A stretch of DNA of 64,000 bases from CAVPDG01 sp963702535 (GCA_963702535.1 CAVPDG010000011.1:1-64000); one strand, 5' to 3'. Positions 38,387 through 47,074 are shown, numbered from the stretch's first letter. A program made the numbers and translations. Notes: generated by a model from the sequence alone, not told the origin.

Positions 38387-39103
38387 ATGAAAGCCCTTAT
38401 TTTGGCGGGCGGCAAGGGGACAAGGCTGGCGCCCTATACGAAAATCTTGCCCAAACCGCTGATGCCTATCGGCGATATGCCCATCCTCGAGATCTTGCTC
38501 CGGCAGATGCGCAGGTCAGGGATCGATGAGGTTGTGCTGACGGTGGGGCACCTGGCTGGATTGCTGGAGGCATTTTTCCAGGACGGCAGCCAATTGGGGT
38601 TGAAGATCAGCTACAGCTTCGAGGACCGACCGCTAGGCACCGCAGGACCGCTCTCCCTGGTGAGCGGGCTGGACGAAACCTTCATGGTGGCGAACGGCGA
38701 TGTCCTCACGACGCTGGACCTGCGGTCGCTGGTGGATTACCACCGCGGGCGCGGCGCGGCGGCGACCATTGCTACGCACGTGCGCAAGGTGAACATCGAC
38801 CTGGGCGTGATCCAGTTCGACGATGGCAACCGGCTGGTGGGCTACATCGAAAAGCCGACGTACGAGTTCCAGGTGAGCATGGGCATCTACGTTTTCGAGC
38901 CGCGGGTTCTGAAGTATATCGAATACCAGAAATACCTGGATTTCCCTGACCTGGTCCTGCGGCTGATCGAGGCCGGCGAGCTGGTGGTGGGTTATCCATT
39001 CACGGGTTACTGGCAGGACCTGGGGCGTCCGGACGATTACGAGCAGGCGATCCAGGATTTTGAGTCGCTGCGGGACGAGATCCTGGGGAATCACAATGGG
39101 TGA
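38387..39103 (+). CDS. Sugar-1-phosphate nucleotidyltransferase
   Basis: Protein of 238 residues that starts KALILAGGKGTRLAPYTKIL, the pyrophosphorylase signature GGxGTRLxPxT with activating Lys. MVANGDVLTTLD provides a metal-binding Asp, and YIEKPTYEFQVSMGIYVFEP the sugar-binding region. It lacks the C-terminal hexapeptide repeats of GlmU and the long tail of ManC, so it resembles RfbA/PtmE-like catalytic cores. Between legB-like and aminotransferase genes it probably makes the nucleotide sugar feeding that pathway. GTG-rich GC-high codon use matches its neighbours. AGGAGG (about 38370) precedes the ATG at 38387. Confidence 0.88.
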   Translation: MKALILAGGKGTRLAPYTKILPKPLMPIGDMPILEILLRQMRRSGIDEVVLTVGHLAGLLEAFFQDGSQLGLKISYSFEDRPLGTAGPLSLVSGLDETFMVANGDVLTTLDLRSLVDYHRGRGAAATIATHVRKVNIDLGVIQFDDGNRLVGYIEKPTYEFQVSMGIYVFEPRVLKYIEYQKYLDFPDLVLRLIEAGELVVGYPFTGYWQDLGRPDDYEQAIQDFESLRDEILGNHNG

Positions 39104-39157
39104 CCGGAAGTTGGTATCCGGGAGCAGCCCGGAGCGGCAATAGAGGGCAGTAAAACG

Positions 39158-40297
39158 ATGGATTGGCGCGTACCTTTAGCAGACCTGGATTACGGGGAAG
39201 AAGAAGAGAAAGCGGTGCTGGATGTGCTGCACAGGCGCTGGCTCAGCATGGGCGCCGTGACGCAGGAATTCGAAGCGGCTTTTGCGGAGCAACTGGGCGC
39301 CAAGCACGCCATTGCAGTCGCCAATGCGACCGTAGCTTTGCACCTGGCTTGCCTGGCGGTGGGTATGGGTCCGGGCGATGAAGCCATTGCGCCCTCGCTC
39401 AGCTTTGTGGCGACCTCAAACGCGGTGCTGTACACCGGGGCGGAGGTGCGCTTTGCCGATATCGTCGCTCTGGATGACCTGACCATCTCTCCGGAAGCGA
39501 TTGCCAGCCAGGTTGGATCAAGAACCAAAGCCATCATCGCCATGCATTACGGCGGCTATCCCTGCCGGATGCAAGAGATTATGGAGATTGCCAGGCAGAA
39601 CGACCTGGCTGTGATCGAGGACGCGGCGCATGCGCCAGGCGCCTCGCTCGAGGGGAGAGCGCTGGGCACCTGGGGAGATGTGGGCTGCTTCAGCTTCTTC
39701 TCGAACAAGAATTTATCCACCGGAGAAGGGGGGATGGTGGTCACAAACCGCGATGATCTGGCAAAGCGAATTCGCCTGTTGCGGTCGCATGGCATGACCT
39801 CACTGACGTGGGACCGCCACCGGGGTCATGCGTATAGCTATGACGTGGTCGAGCTGGGGTATAACTATCGATTGGACGAGATCCGCGCGGCGCTGGGCTT
39901 GGTGCAGCTCAGAAAACTGGCGACTAACAACGCCAAGCGGGGGAGCATCACGCGGGCTTACCGTGAGGCATTGAAAGACGGCGGGCTATGCCTCCCGTTC
40001 ACTGCTGGAGAAGGGGAGCCAGCCTATCACATCTTCCCGGTGTTGCTGCCGGAGGGCGCCGATCGCAAGCAGTTTATCGACCGGATGCGCGAGCAGGGCA
40101 TCCAGACAAGCATCCACTACCCGCCCATCCACCAGTTCGAATATTACCGGAAGCGTTACCCAGGATTGAGCCTGGCGACCACCGAGAATGCAGGCAGGCG
40201 CGAGGTTACACTGCCGTTGTACCCGGGGATGGATGATGAGACGGTTGCAACTGTGCTGAAAGCGGTGGGCAGCGCGCTGACAGGATCTGGCAGGTGA
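39158..40297 (+). CDS. DegT/DnrJ/EryC1/StrS-family sugar aminotransferase
   Basis: PLP-dependent enzyme of 379 residues. The N-terminus VPLADLDYGEEEEKAVLDVL, ANATVALHLACLAVGMGPGD and APSLSFVATSNAVLYTGAEV are family hallmarks. VIEDAAHAPGA carries the PLP-contacting Asp and SFFSNKNLSTGEGGMVVT the Schiff-base Lys (about residue 184). NYRLDEIRAALG and IHYPPIHQF follow. It transfers an amino group to a keto-sugar, most likely the product of the neighbouring LegB-like dehydratase (LegC role). It could alternatively act as the 3-aminotransferase of the UDP-ManNAc3NAcA route suggested by the genes at 5.3-8.7 kb. Confidence 0.92.
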   Translation: MDWRVPLADLDYGEEEEKAVLDVLHRRWLSMGAVTQEFEAAFAEQLGAKHAIAVANATVALHLACLAVGMGPGDEAIAPSLSFVATSNAVLYTGAEVRFADIVALDDLTISPEAIASQVGSRTKAIIAMHYGGYPCRMQEIMEIARQNDLAVIEDAAHAPGASLEGRALGTWGDVGCFSFFSNKNLSTGEGGMVVTNRDDLAKRIRLLRSHGMTSLTWDRHRGHAYSYDVVELGYNYRLDEIRAALGLVQLRKLATNNAKRGSITRAYREALKDGGLCLPFTAGEGEPAYHIFPVLLPEGADRKQFIDRMREQGIQTSIHYPPIHQFEYYRKRYPGLSLATTENAGRREVTLPLYPGMDDETVATVLKAVGSALTGSGR

Positions 40298-40398
40298 AAT
40301 TGCCCGGAAAATCGGATTGTTCGAGATGTAACAAATTTTGCAAAAACCGTTAATCAGTGTAGAACTCCCATGCAGAATAACCATTGGATCAATTAATC

Positions 40399-42085
40399 AT
40401 GGATAACTTCTCAATCTCGGATGAGCTGCGGCGTTACCTGGCATTATTCTGGCATTTCGCCTGGGTGCTGGTTTTATGTACACTCCTTGCTGCGGGGATA
40501 GCCTACCTGATCAGCGTGAAAACAACCCCGGTCTACCAGGCTACAACGAGAGTGCTGATCAATGAAGCGCCGGCAACAAAGAGTACGGACTATTCGTCGG
40601 TGCTGACCAGTGAGCGCATTGCGCAAACTTACTCCGAGCTCCTGACGAGCGACAGCGTGCTCTCCAACGTCGTGATGACGATGAGCCTGGAAATGAGCCC
40701 GGCGCAGCTCAAGAGCATGATCCTGGTGGAGCCGGTGCGTGACACGCAATTGATCGAGCTGAAGGCAAATGATACCGATCCGGTCAGAGCGGCGCACATC
40801 TTGAATACGCTGGTGAACGGTGTTCGTCGAGGAAAACATGAAATTCAGGGTCAGCGTTTCGAGGCCTCCAAAGAACAGCCTGAACAATCAAATGGATAGC
40901 CTGGAAGAGCGCATCAACGCTCTTACCCTCCAACTGGAGGCATTGGGAGACTCAACAGAGGACGAAAATAAGCGCAACCGGCTCGATTCAGCGCTGACGC
41001 AATACCGGCAGATCTACTCCAGCCTGCTGTTGAGCTACGAACAGGTGCGCCTGGCAGAAGCGCAATCCACCTCCAGCCTGGTGCAGGTGGACCAGGCAAC
41101 GACACCCACATACCCTATCAAGCCGCAGACGGCAAAGAATGTGGCGCTGGCAGCCATGATCGGTTTCCTGGGCGGCGCGTGCATCATCTTCCTGATCGAG
41201 GCGTTCGATGACACATTGAAAGGACCGGACGATGTCGTCCGGCACCTGGGACTGCCCGTTTTAGGGCTGATCGCCAAGCACGAGAAGGATGTGAAGGTGA
41301 TCACGGCTGCGCAGCCGCGCTCGCCGATCTCTGAAGCGTACCGGTCATTGCGCACCAACCTGCAATTTACCAGTGTGGACTACCCGATCAATACGCTGTT
41401 GGTCACCAGCCCATCTCCGGGCGAGGGGAAATCTTCTGTAACGGCAAACCTGGGAATCGTCATAGCGCAGAGCGGGCGGAGCGTGGTGCTGGTGGACGCA
41501 GACCTGAGACGACCCAATTTGCATAAGATCCTGGATCTAGCCAATCGAAAAGGGGTGAGCACGTTATTCGTCCAACCCAAGCTAAACCTGGACGGCAGCC
41601 TGCAGCCGACGGCGGTGCCAAACCTGTTCGTGCTGCCTGCCGGGGATGTGCCGCCCAACCCATCCGAGCTGCTTGGGTCGGCAAAGATGTTCGAGATCAT
41701 CGGTCGTGTGAAGGACCATGCCGACCTGGTGATCATAGACACCCCCCCTATTATGGCTGTCACCGATTCTGCTGTGCTGGCGCCACGTGTGGATGGGGTG
41801 ATCCTGGTGGTCAAGCCGGGCAGCACAAACCTGGGGGCAGCCAAGCAAGCCGTAGAGCAACTTCGCCGGGTAGGCGCAAACCTCCTGGGCGTAGTGCTGA
41901 ACGAAGTGGCGATCAACCGCTCGAGATACCGCTATTACCGCTACAAAGGCTACTATTACCATTATTACAACACCAAGTATTACCACGAAGACTCCGAGAA
42001 GAACGGCAATGGGGGAAAAATAAAAGCGGCTCTCGGAGCCAAAAATGGGAAGAACGACCATCCCGAAAACCGGAACGGGTCCTGA
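40399..42085 (+). CDS. Wzz-BY-kinase fusion (chain-length regulator and tyrosine kinase), one frame break
   Basis: ATG 40399. The Wzz part has a first membrane helix (FAWVLVLCTLLAAGIAYLIS) and a periplasmic region (YSSVLTSERIAQTYSELLTS). The frame changes near 40825, joining NTLVNG to VFVEE; an internal coiled segment follows. The second helix is NVALAAMIGFLGGACIIFLI, preceded by ATTPTYPIKP. The kinase has the Walker A SPSPGEGKSSVTANL, Walker A-prime VVLVDADLRRP and Walker B LVIIDTPPIM. The C-terminus has the Tyr cluster YRYYRYKGYYYHYYNTKYY, the autophosphorylation tail typical of Wzc/CapB kinases. It controls polymer length and export; the LMW phosphatase at 43510 is the natural opposing enzyme. 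Confidence 0.92.
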
Positions 42086-42108
42086 GTTATCTCCAAATTT
42101 CGCCTAAT

Positions 42109-42149
42109 AACCGGGGCAGATCGAGCTACGAACTGGATCTGACCCGGTT
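42109..42149 (+). terminator. Hairpin after the kinase gene, terminator-like
   Basis: AACCGGG-g-CAGATC (42109-42122) pairs with GATCTG-a-CCCGGTT (42136-42149), 13 pairs with one G/A mismatch and a 13-nt loop. It is followed by TGTGC rather than a long U-tract. It lies 24 bp after the stop of the kinase gene and 62 bp before the next ATG; probably a weak terminator or processing site. Confidence 0.5.
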
Positions 42150-42210
42150 TGTGCATAAGCGGTTTCGTCTCTGATCCAATTGAAACTACCGCCATTGCAG
42201 GAGCGATGGA

Positions 42211-43470
42211 ATGGATAGCAAACATGCCGTGATGCGCAAGATTGCGGATCAAGAGATCTGGATATTGGGGGGATTGGTCCTGGCGAGCGTGGCATTTGAG
42301 CGTTTGCTGCCGCTTTGCATCGGCGTCGGAATTGCTTTTTGGGTCATACGCTGGGTAGGCACTCAGCATCTATCGCTACGCACGAGCGCGGATTGGTGCA
42401 TCCTGTGCGTCGTGCTGGTGCTACCGGTAACGCTGTGGATCAGCCCATTGGCGGAGGTCACCAAGCTACAGGTCTACCGCGTGTTGAGCGGGATCTTGCT
42501 TTACTATGCGATCGTCAATTGGGCAAATACCGGTAGGCGATTGCAGATCACCATCCTTGGGATGCTGGCTATCGGAACGAGCCTATCGTTATTCGCACTG
42601 GTAAGCGTGGATTGGATGGCGAACAAATGGCTCGGTCTACTGGATAGCGTATACCCGTGGGTGAAGCCGTGGCTTGTCGACAGCGTCAATCCGAATGTGA
42701 TGGCGGGCAGCCTGATCTTGATCCTGCCGCTGGCAATTGGCGGGATATTTACGAATTGGGGCAATTCATCCCGGTTTTTGCGCAGCATTTGCGCCGTCAG
42801 CGCGGTGATGATTGGGGGTGTACTGGTACTGACGTTGGCACGTGGTGCGCTGCTTGCACTGGCATTTGCGTTGGCGCTGTTCATCTCAATGCGCTGGCGC
42901 TGGGGATGGCTGATCCTGATCCCCGCGGCGGCTGGAATCGGGGTCGCATACAACCAGTTAGGCGCCTACAATTTTATGGAAGCCTTGCTCTCCGGTACAT
43001 CGGTAGGTAGCCTGGAAGGCAGAGCGGCGCTATGGTCTCGGGCGCTACTCCTGGCGAGGGATTTTCCCTTTACGGGAATAGGGATGGGAGCGGTTGAAGT
43101 TGCGATCCACAAGCTGGCGCCGCTCTCGCTCAGCGAGCCAGGCGTGCTCTCTCACGCACACAATCTCTACATCCAGGTGTTTCTAGACCTGGGATTGCTG
43201 GGCTTTACAGGATGGCTGGCGACGCTGATGCTTGCGACCTGGATAGCCTGGAAGGTGTACCGGGCAGGAATGCAGGATAGGCGGGCGGGCTGGATCACGG
43301 GGATGGGGGCGGCGCTTTTCTGCAGCCAGATCGCACTGGCGCTCCACGGATTAAGCGATGCGGTTACCTGGGGAATGGTGCGTCCCGCCCCGCTGGTGTG
43401 GGCATTATGGGGATTGGTGATGGCTTTGGCGAACCTGACACTCCGACCGAAATTCGTGGGAAACAAATAA
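42211..43470 (+). CDS. O-antigen ligase/polymerase-family membrane protein
   Basis: Intact protein of 419 residues with about 10-12 hydrophobic segments. Conserved features of the Wzy_C family are GVLVLTLARGALLALAFALA (R-G in a polar-hydrophobic segment) and SLEGRAALWSRALLLARDFP then FTGIGMG, the periplasmic loop with the R...W motif. SHAHNLYIQVFLDLGLLGF is the H-N-x-Y/F motif before a late helix. It is a second homologue besides the broken one at 24825; one may polymerise and the other ligate, or one may be redundant. Confidence 0.9.
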   Translation: MDSKHAVMRKIADQEIWILGGLVLASVAFERLLPLCIGVGIAFWVIRWVGTQHLSLRTSADWCILCVVLVLPVTLWISPLAEVTKLQVYRVLSGILLYYAIVNWANTGRRLQITILGMLAIGTSLSLFALVSVDWMANKWLGLLDSVYPWVKPWLVDSVNPNVMAGSLILILPLAIGGIFTNWGNSSRFLRSICAVSAVMIGGVLVLTLARGALLALAFALALFISMRWRWGWLILIPAAAGIGVAYNQLGAYNFMEALLSGTSVGSLEGRAALWSRALLLARDFPFTGIGMGAVEVAIHKLAPLSLSEPGVLSHAHNLYIQVFLDLGLLGFTGWLATLMLATWIAWKVYRAGMQDRRAGWITGMGAALFCSQIALALHGLSDAVTWGMVRPAPLVWALWGLVMALANLTLRPKFVGNK

Positions 43471-43509
43471 ATCCGGGTAAGTAAAATCCAAGCAAGCACA
43501 GGAAATTTT

Positions 43510-43962
43510 ATGCGATCTGTTTTATTCGTATGCACAGCTAACCAATGCCGGTCGCCGATGGCGATGGCGATCTTAAGAGCGAAGACCGAGGACACCCCGG
43601 GAGATTGGAAAATCGAGTCAGCCGGCACTTGGGCGGTCGAGGGGGCGCCGGCGAACCAGAAGACCCAGCAGGTGCTTGCTGAGCAAGGTCTGGATCTGAG
43701 CGACCACAGGTCTCGGATGGTAACGGGCGAGATGCTTGAAGGCTTCAACCTGATCCTGGTGATGGAGCCCGGACACAAGGAAGCGCTGCAAATCGAATTC
43801 CCGGAAGCTGCCAGGCGGATTTACCTGTTAAGTGAGATGATCGGATTCTCATTTACGATCGTAGATCCGGTGGGAGGGGAGATCGAGGGCTACCGGGCTA
43901 CCGTGCGGGAGATCGACCAAATCCTGACCGAGGGTATGGACAGGATCAAATCCCTGGCGTGA
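43510..43962 (+). CDS. Low-molecular-weight protein tyrosine phosphatase (Wzb-like)
   Basis: Protein of 150 residues. The catalytic loop VCTANQCRSPMA (C-x5-R-S) lies at the N-terminus, with the nucleophile at about Cys8. The general-acid Asp is in IVDPVGGE near residue 120. The usual DPY Tyr is replaced by Val, seen in some bacterial members. It would dephosphorylate the Tyr-rich tail of the kinase encoded at 40399, completing a Wzc/Wzb-type control pair. ATG 43510 gives the standard compact N-terminus, and the gene ends 13 bp before the next start. Confidence 0.93.
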   Translation: MRSVLFVCTANQCRSPMAMAILRAKTEDTPGDWKIESAGTWAVEGAPANQKTQQVLAEQGLDLSDHRSRMVTGEMLEGFNLILVMEPGHKEALQIEFPEAARRIYLLSEMIGFSFTIVDPVGGEIEGYRATVREIDQILTEGMDRIKSLA

Positions 43963-43975
43963 GGTTGCGAGCAGA

Positions 43976-45913
43976 ATGGGGCAGTTGCGGAGCGATCAGA
44001 AGGTTCTCATCATCGTGTTAATAGCAGGGCTGCTGAATGGCTTGGCGTTTGTGTTTTTAGCGCCTGCCTGGCAGCATTATGATGAGCCCAATCATTTCGA
44101 ATACGCCTGGTTGATCGCCAACCGCGGTAGGCTGCCAGCGCTGGGAGACTATGATCAGGATATGCGCCGAGCGACGGCGATATCCATGATCGAGCAGGAC
44201 TTCTTCAGGGGGATGAATTTTACACCAGACCTGGATCCCAGCGAAGGACCGATCTGGATCGGGCAATTTTCACAGCTTGGCGACCCACCGCTGTATTATT
44301 TGCTCGGCGCTTTGCCGCTCTGGCTGCCGGTTGAAAGCATTACCACTCAGCTCTACCTGGTGCGGATGGTTTCGCTGCTGCTATACCTGGCGACCCTCTT
44401 TGCAGCATGGGGGATCATGCGGGAGATCACCTCAGAGGGCAACCCGCTCAGGCTGATTGTGCCCCTGACCCTGGCGCTGCTGCCGGGATTTAGTGATGTG
44501 ATGACAGCGGTCAATAACCTGGTGGCTGCCACAACATTCTTCACATTGTGCCTGTGGGGGTGCGTGCGCCTGCTGGTGAGGGGTATCTCGGTGACCAGCC
44601 TGCTGTGGGCTGGCTCGGCTGCCCTGCTGTGTTTATTTACCTCAGCGACTGCGTATCTCGCGCTTCCGATCTTCCTGCTCGCCCTGATTGCAGCAATCTT
44701 TCCCAGAAGATGGCGGGCGATCGCACTCGTCGCGTGCTGCCTGGCGGCAGCGGCGGGAATGCTGCTCTTGCTCAAGGGGGGAGATGCGGCATCCTGGTAC
44801 CGGTCTTCGCTACAGGATCTACCCATGCGTGCGGAGGATGAGCAGGCGATTGTTGGTAGGCATGTTTTCCAGATTGATACAGGCGGCGAGATTTCTCCAA
44901 ACTGGTTGGTGCCTGCCTTCCAATCGCTTGGAAAAGAGCTGCCAGCAGGGACTTACACATTTGGCGCCTGGATGTGGGCGAGCCAGCCGATGTGGGTGCA
45001 GACGCCGACAGTTGGGGTTGGATCGCAGGTTACGACGAACTCTGTGGAGGTGGGCACCACTCCCGCTTTCTATGCCTTCCCTGTCGAAGTGAAGAAGGCT
45101 GGCTTGCGGACGTGGATCAGCCTGGACCCTAAAGCTGGGTCTGAGCGGGGAGGAGTAGTCTATTACGACGGTCTCGTGCTGGCGCAAGGCGCGTACCCGC
45201 TCGATATGCCGCCCGCTTACGAAGGGTCGGACGGCACGCGAGGCACCTGGGGCGGGAAGGCGTTTGAGAACCTGGCGCGGAATCCCTCGGCGGAAGCCGG
45301 GAGACTGAGGCTCATCCCAGTTGTGGACAGGATCGGCGCCAAGATATTACCGGATGATACCCTGCCATCCCTATTGCTCACTTACCTGATGGATTGGAAG
45401 GGAGCCGGCTGGCATTATGCGGATGTCGGAAAATTGTTATTACGCTCGTTTTGGGGGGCATACGGTTGGGGACATGTGCCCTTCTCGAGGCAAGAAGCTT
45501 ACACCTGGTTAACGCTCGTCTCAGCGATTGCGCTCGCTGGGTGCCTGGTCAGGCTGATCTTGAGCGGCTTTAAGAAGGATTTCTACCCGTTTCCCCGGCA
45601 GTTCTCCTGGGCGGTCGCTTTGTTCTTCGTGATAACGCTGCTGTTGGTGTGGGGCTCGACGTTCGTGCGCGGCGCGATCTACCTTGCCAGCCCGATCTTC
45701 TATATACCGGTAGCCCGGTATGCTGCGCCGGCAATCCTGCCCACCGGCCTTCTCCTGGCAGGGGGCTGGATATTCACCTTGAGTATTCCATTTGTTTTCG
45801 TCGAACGCTGGAAGGAGCGTCCACAAGTCCCGGCTGGCTGGATTTACGGCTTGTGCCTGCTGACCTTAGACCTGTACGCGCTATGGAGCATCTACCAGTT
45901 TTACAAGTTATAG
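43976..45913 (+). CDS. GT-C-like multispanning membrane protein with an extracellular beta-sandwich insert
   Basis: Intact protein of 645 residues. The first helix is followed by APAWQHYDEPNHFEYAWLIA, a DE-containing motif in the first external loop, as in GT-C enzymes and DUF2142 proteins. About eight hydrophobic segments lie before residue 285. Residues about 290-445 are polar and beta-rich (RHVFQIDTGGEISPNW, AGTYTFGAWMWASQP, ARNPSAEAG), resembling a carbohydrate-binding jelly-roll. Three or four helices close the protein. A polyprenyl-phosphate-sugar-dependent transferase role is likely but unproven. It is the last plus-strand gene of the locus and ends 5 bp before the convergent PhaR-like gene. 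Confidence 0.75.
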   Translation: MGQLRSDQKVLIIVLIAGLLNGLAFVFLAPAWQHYDEPNHFEYAWLIANRGRLPALGDYDQDMRRATAISMIEQDFFRGMNFTPDLDPSEGPIWIGQFSQLGDPPLYYLLGALPLWLPVESITTQLYLVRMVSLLLYLATLFAAWGIMREITSEGNPLRLIVPLTLALLPGFSDVMTAVNNLVAATTFFTLCLWGCVRLLVRGISVTSLLWAGSAALLCLFTSATAYLALPIFLLALIAAIFPRRWRAIALVACCLAAAAGMLLLLKGGDAASWYRSSLQDLPMRAEDEQAIVGRHVFQIDTGGEISPNWLVPAFQSLGKELPAGTYTFGAWMWASQPMWVQTPTVGVGSQVTTNSVEVGTTPAFYAFPVEVKKAGLRTWISLDPKAGSERGGVVYYDGLVLAQGAYPLDMPPAYEGSDGTRGTWGGKAFENLARNPSAEAGRLRLIPVVDRIGAKILPDDTLPSLLLTYLMDWKGAGWHYADVGKLLLRSFWGAYGWGHVPFSRQEAYTWLTLVSAIALAGCLVRLILSGFKKDFYPFPRQFSWAVALFFVITLLLVWGSTFVRGAIYLASPIFYIPVARYAAPAILPTGLLLAGGWIFTLSIPFVFVERWKERPQVPAGWIYGLCLLTLDLYALWSIYQFYKL

Positions 45914-45918
45914 CAGGG

Positions 45919-46473
45919 TCATTCTTTCAGTAGCTGATCCAGCTTGCCAGCCAGAGATTCGAGCTGGTTGTTCAGTTTTTTCATCTCATCGCGGCTGGGA
46001 ATATTGCGCTCAAGCAGGATGCGCTCGATGTCCTCATCCAGCGAGGGTTTGCTCTCGGTGGTGGAAGTGCTAAATGAAAGTAGCTTCTCGAGCAAGGTAT
46101 GGGCATCCTTCTCGCTGAGCTCGCCACGATTGATCAATAGATTGATCCGGCGGCGTATCTCTTTATCTACGATATGCAGGAAACCGAGAGATGCAGACAT
46201 ATTGCGCTGCAAGGAGCTCCAGCGATCATTGTTCGCCTGGATCCAGCCTGCCAGGAAGCTGTGAGGCAATGAGCCTTGCTGGCTGCGCTCCTGGTCCAAG
46301 ATAATTTGGGTCAGCGTGACGGAAGTGATGTCCTCGCCGGTGACATGGTCGATGACGAGAATCTCCTTATCCTGCCGGATCAGCTCAGCAATACCCTCCA
46401 GCGTGATGTATTGCTTTGAATCCATATCGTAAAGCTTACGGTTTGGATATTTTTTGATCGTAGGCACAACCAT
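45919..46473 (-). CDS. phaR: PhaR-like regulator (PHB_acc_N DNA-binding domain) with phasin-like C-terminus
   Basis: Protein of 184 residues. IKKYPNRKLYDMDSKQYITL then LVIDHVTGEDITSVTLTQII is the signature of PHA accumulation regulators, a DNA-binding domain that also senses polymer granules. The C-terminal half (INRGELSEKDAHTLLEKL, NIPSRDEMKKLNNQLESLAG) is helical and resembles the adjacent phasin-like protein. The annotated ATG (46473) has AGGAG only 1 nt away; GTG two codons later is better spaced, giving a protein starting at PTIKKYPNRK. No PHA synthase is in the window, so granule association is inferred. Confidence 0.88.
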   Translation of the reverse strand: MVVPTIKKYPNRKLYDMDSKQYITLEGIAELIRQDKEILVIDHVTGEDITSVTLTQIILDQERSQQGSLPHSFLAGWIQANNDRWSSLQRNMSASLGFLHIVDKEIRRRINLLINRGELSEKDAHTLLEKLLSFSTSTTESKPSLDEDIERILLERNIPSRDEMKKLNNQLESLAGKLDQLLKE

Positions 46474-46545
46474 GCTCCTCTAGGCGCTGACTAACAGACA
46501 ATACCACTACAAAGCCCCCTGAATTTAGAGCAATCATTGTTCACA

Positions 46546-46584
46546 GAACCCCGGTCTCCAACAAATGACCGGGGTTCTTCTTTT
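46546..46584 (+). terminator. Strong rho-independent terminator between phaR-like and phasin-like genes
   Basis: GAACCCCGGTC (46546-46556) and GACCGGGGTTC (46567-46577) form a perfect 11-bp GC-rich stem with a 10-nt loop, followed by TTCTTTT. The U-tract orientation is for plus-strand transcription, yet both flanking genes are on the minus strand. It could stop read-through from the polysaccharide locus or antisense transcription, and the hairpin alone may still slow minus-strand transcripts from the phasin gene. Confidence 0.7.
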
Positions 46585-46640
46585 GAGCTGACTATTATTG
46601 TGTAGAAAAGCAGTTTACGCGCCGGAGCCCTCGTGCGGCT

Positions 46641-47015
46641 TTAGGATTTCTTGAGCTCGTCCACCTTTGACGACAGCTCGTTAATCTTCTCGCCGAGTGC
46701 GTCGATATCGGATTTTCTGGGAACATTCATCCGGTCGAGCACATCCTCAATGCGCTTCGAAACCTGGTCTTCCGTCTTTTTTGACTGGTGCTTCCGTTTC
46801 TCATTCATCTCCTGGATGAGCTTCTTGCCATCTTTCTCGGCGATCTCGCCGCGCTCGACCAGTTTCTTTACCAGGTCATCGATCTCTTCCTGGGCGATCG
46901 AGACTGCGCCAATGCCAGCCAGGAGAACTTTGCGCAATGTTTCATAGAGGGCGTTGTGCGGCTCTCTCTCGACGGGCGGCTCGGGAGCCTTTTCAACCGA
47001 AGCTGTTTTTGCCAT
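46641..47015 (-). CDS. Phasin-family protein
   Basis: Protein of 124 residues starting MAKTASVEKAPEPPVER; ATG at 47015 has AAGGAG about 8 nt upstream. A longer in-frame start at 47075 lacks a ribosome-binding site. The sequence is helical and charged: LYETLRKVLLAGIGAVSIAQ, LVKKLVERGEIAEKDGKKLI and a coiled-coil end (IDALGEKINELSSKVDELKK). This matches PHA granule-associated phasins of the PF05597 type. The C-terminal half is similar to the PhaR-like protein downstream, suggesting they interact or share ancestry. Confidence 0.82.
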   Translation of the reverse strand: MAKTASVEKAPEPPVEREPHNALYETLRKVLLAGIGAVSIAQEEIDDLVKKLVERGEIAEKDGKKLIQEMNEKRKHQSKKTEDQVSKRIEDVLDRMNVPRKSDIDALGEKINELSSKVDELKKS

Positions 47016-47054
47016 CGGATTTCTCCTTCCAATACCATATTTGATGAAGTTTAT

Positions 47055-47067
47055 GACGCGTTGCGTC
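47055..47067. promoter_or_regulatory. Inverted repeat in the phasin gene leader, possible operator
   Basis: GACGC-GTT-GCGTC lies between the candidate promoter (47075-47103) and the ribosome-binding site of the phasin-like gene. A regulator such as the neighbouring PhaR-like protein could bind here. This is position-based inference only. Confidence 0.3.
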
Positions 47068-47074
47068 GTAAGCA

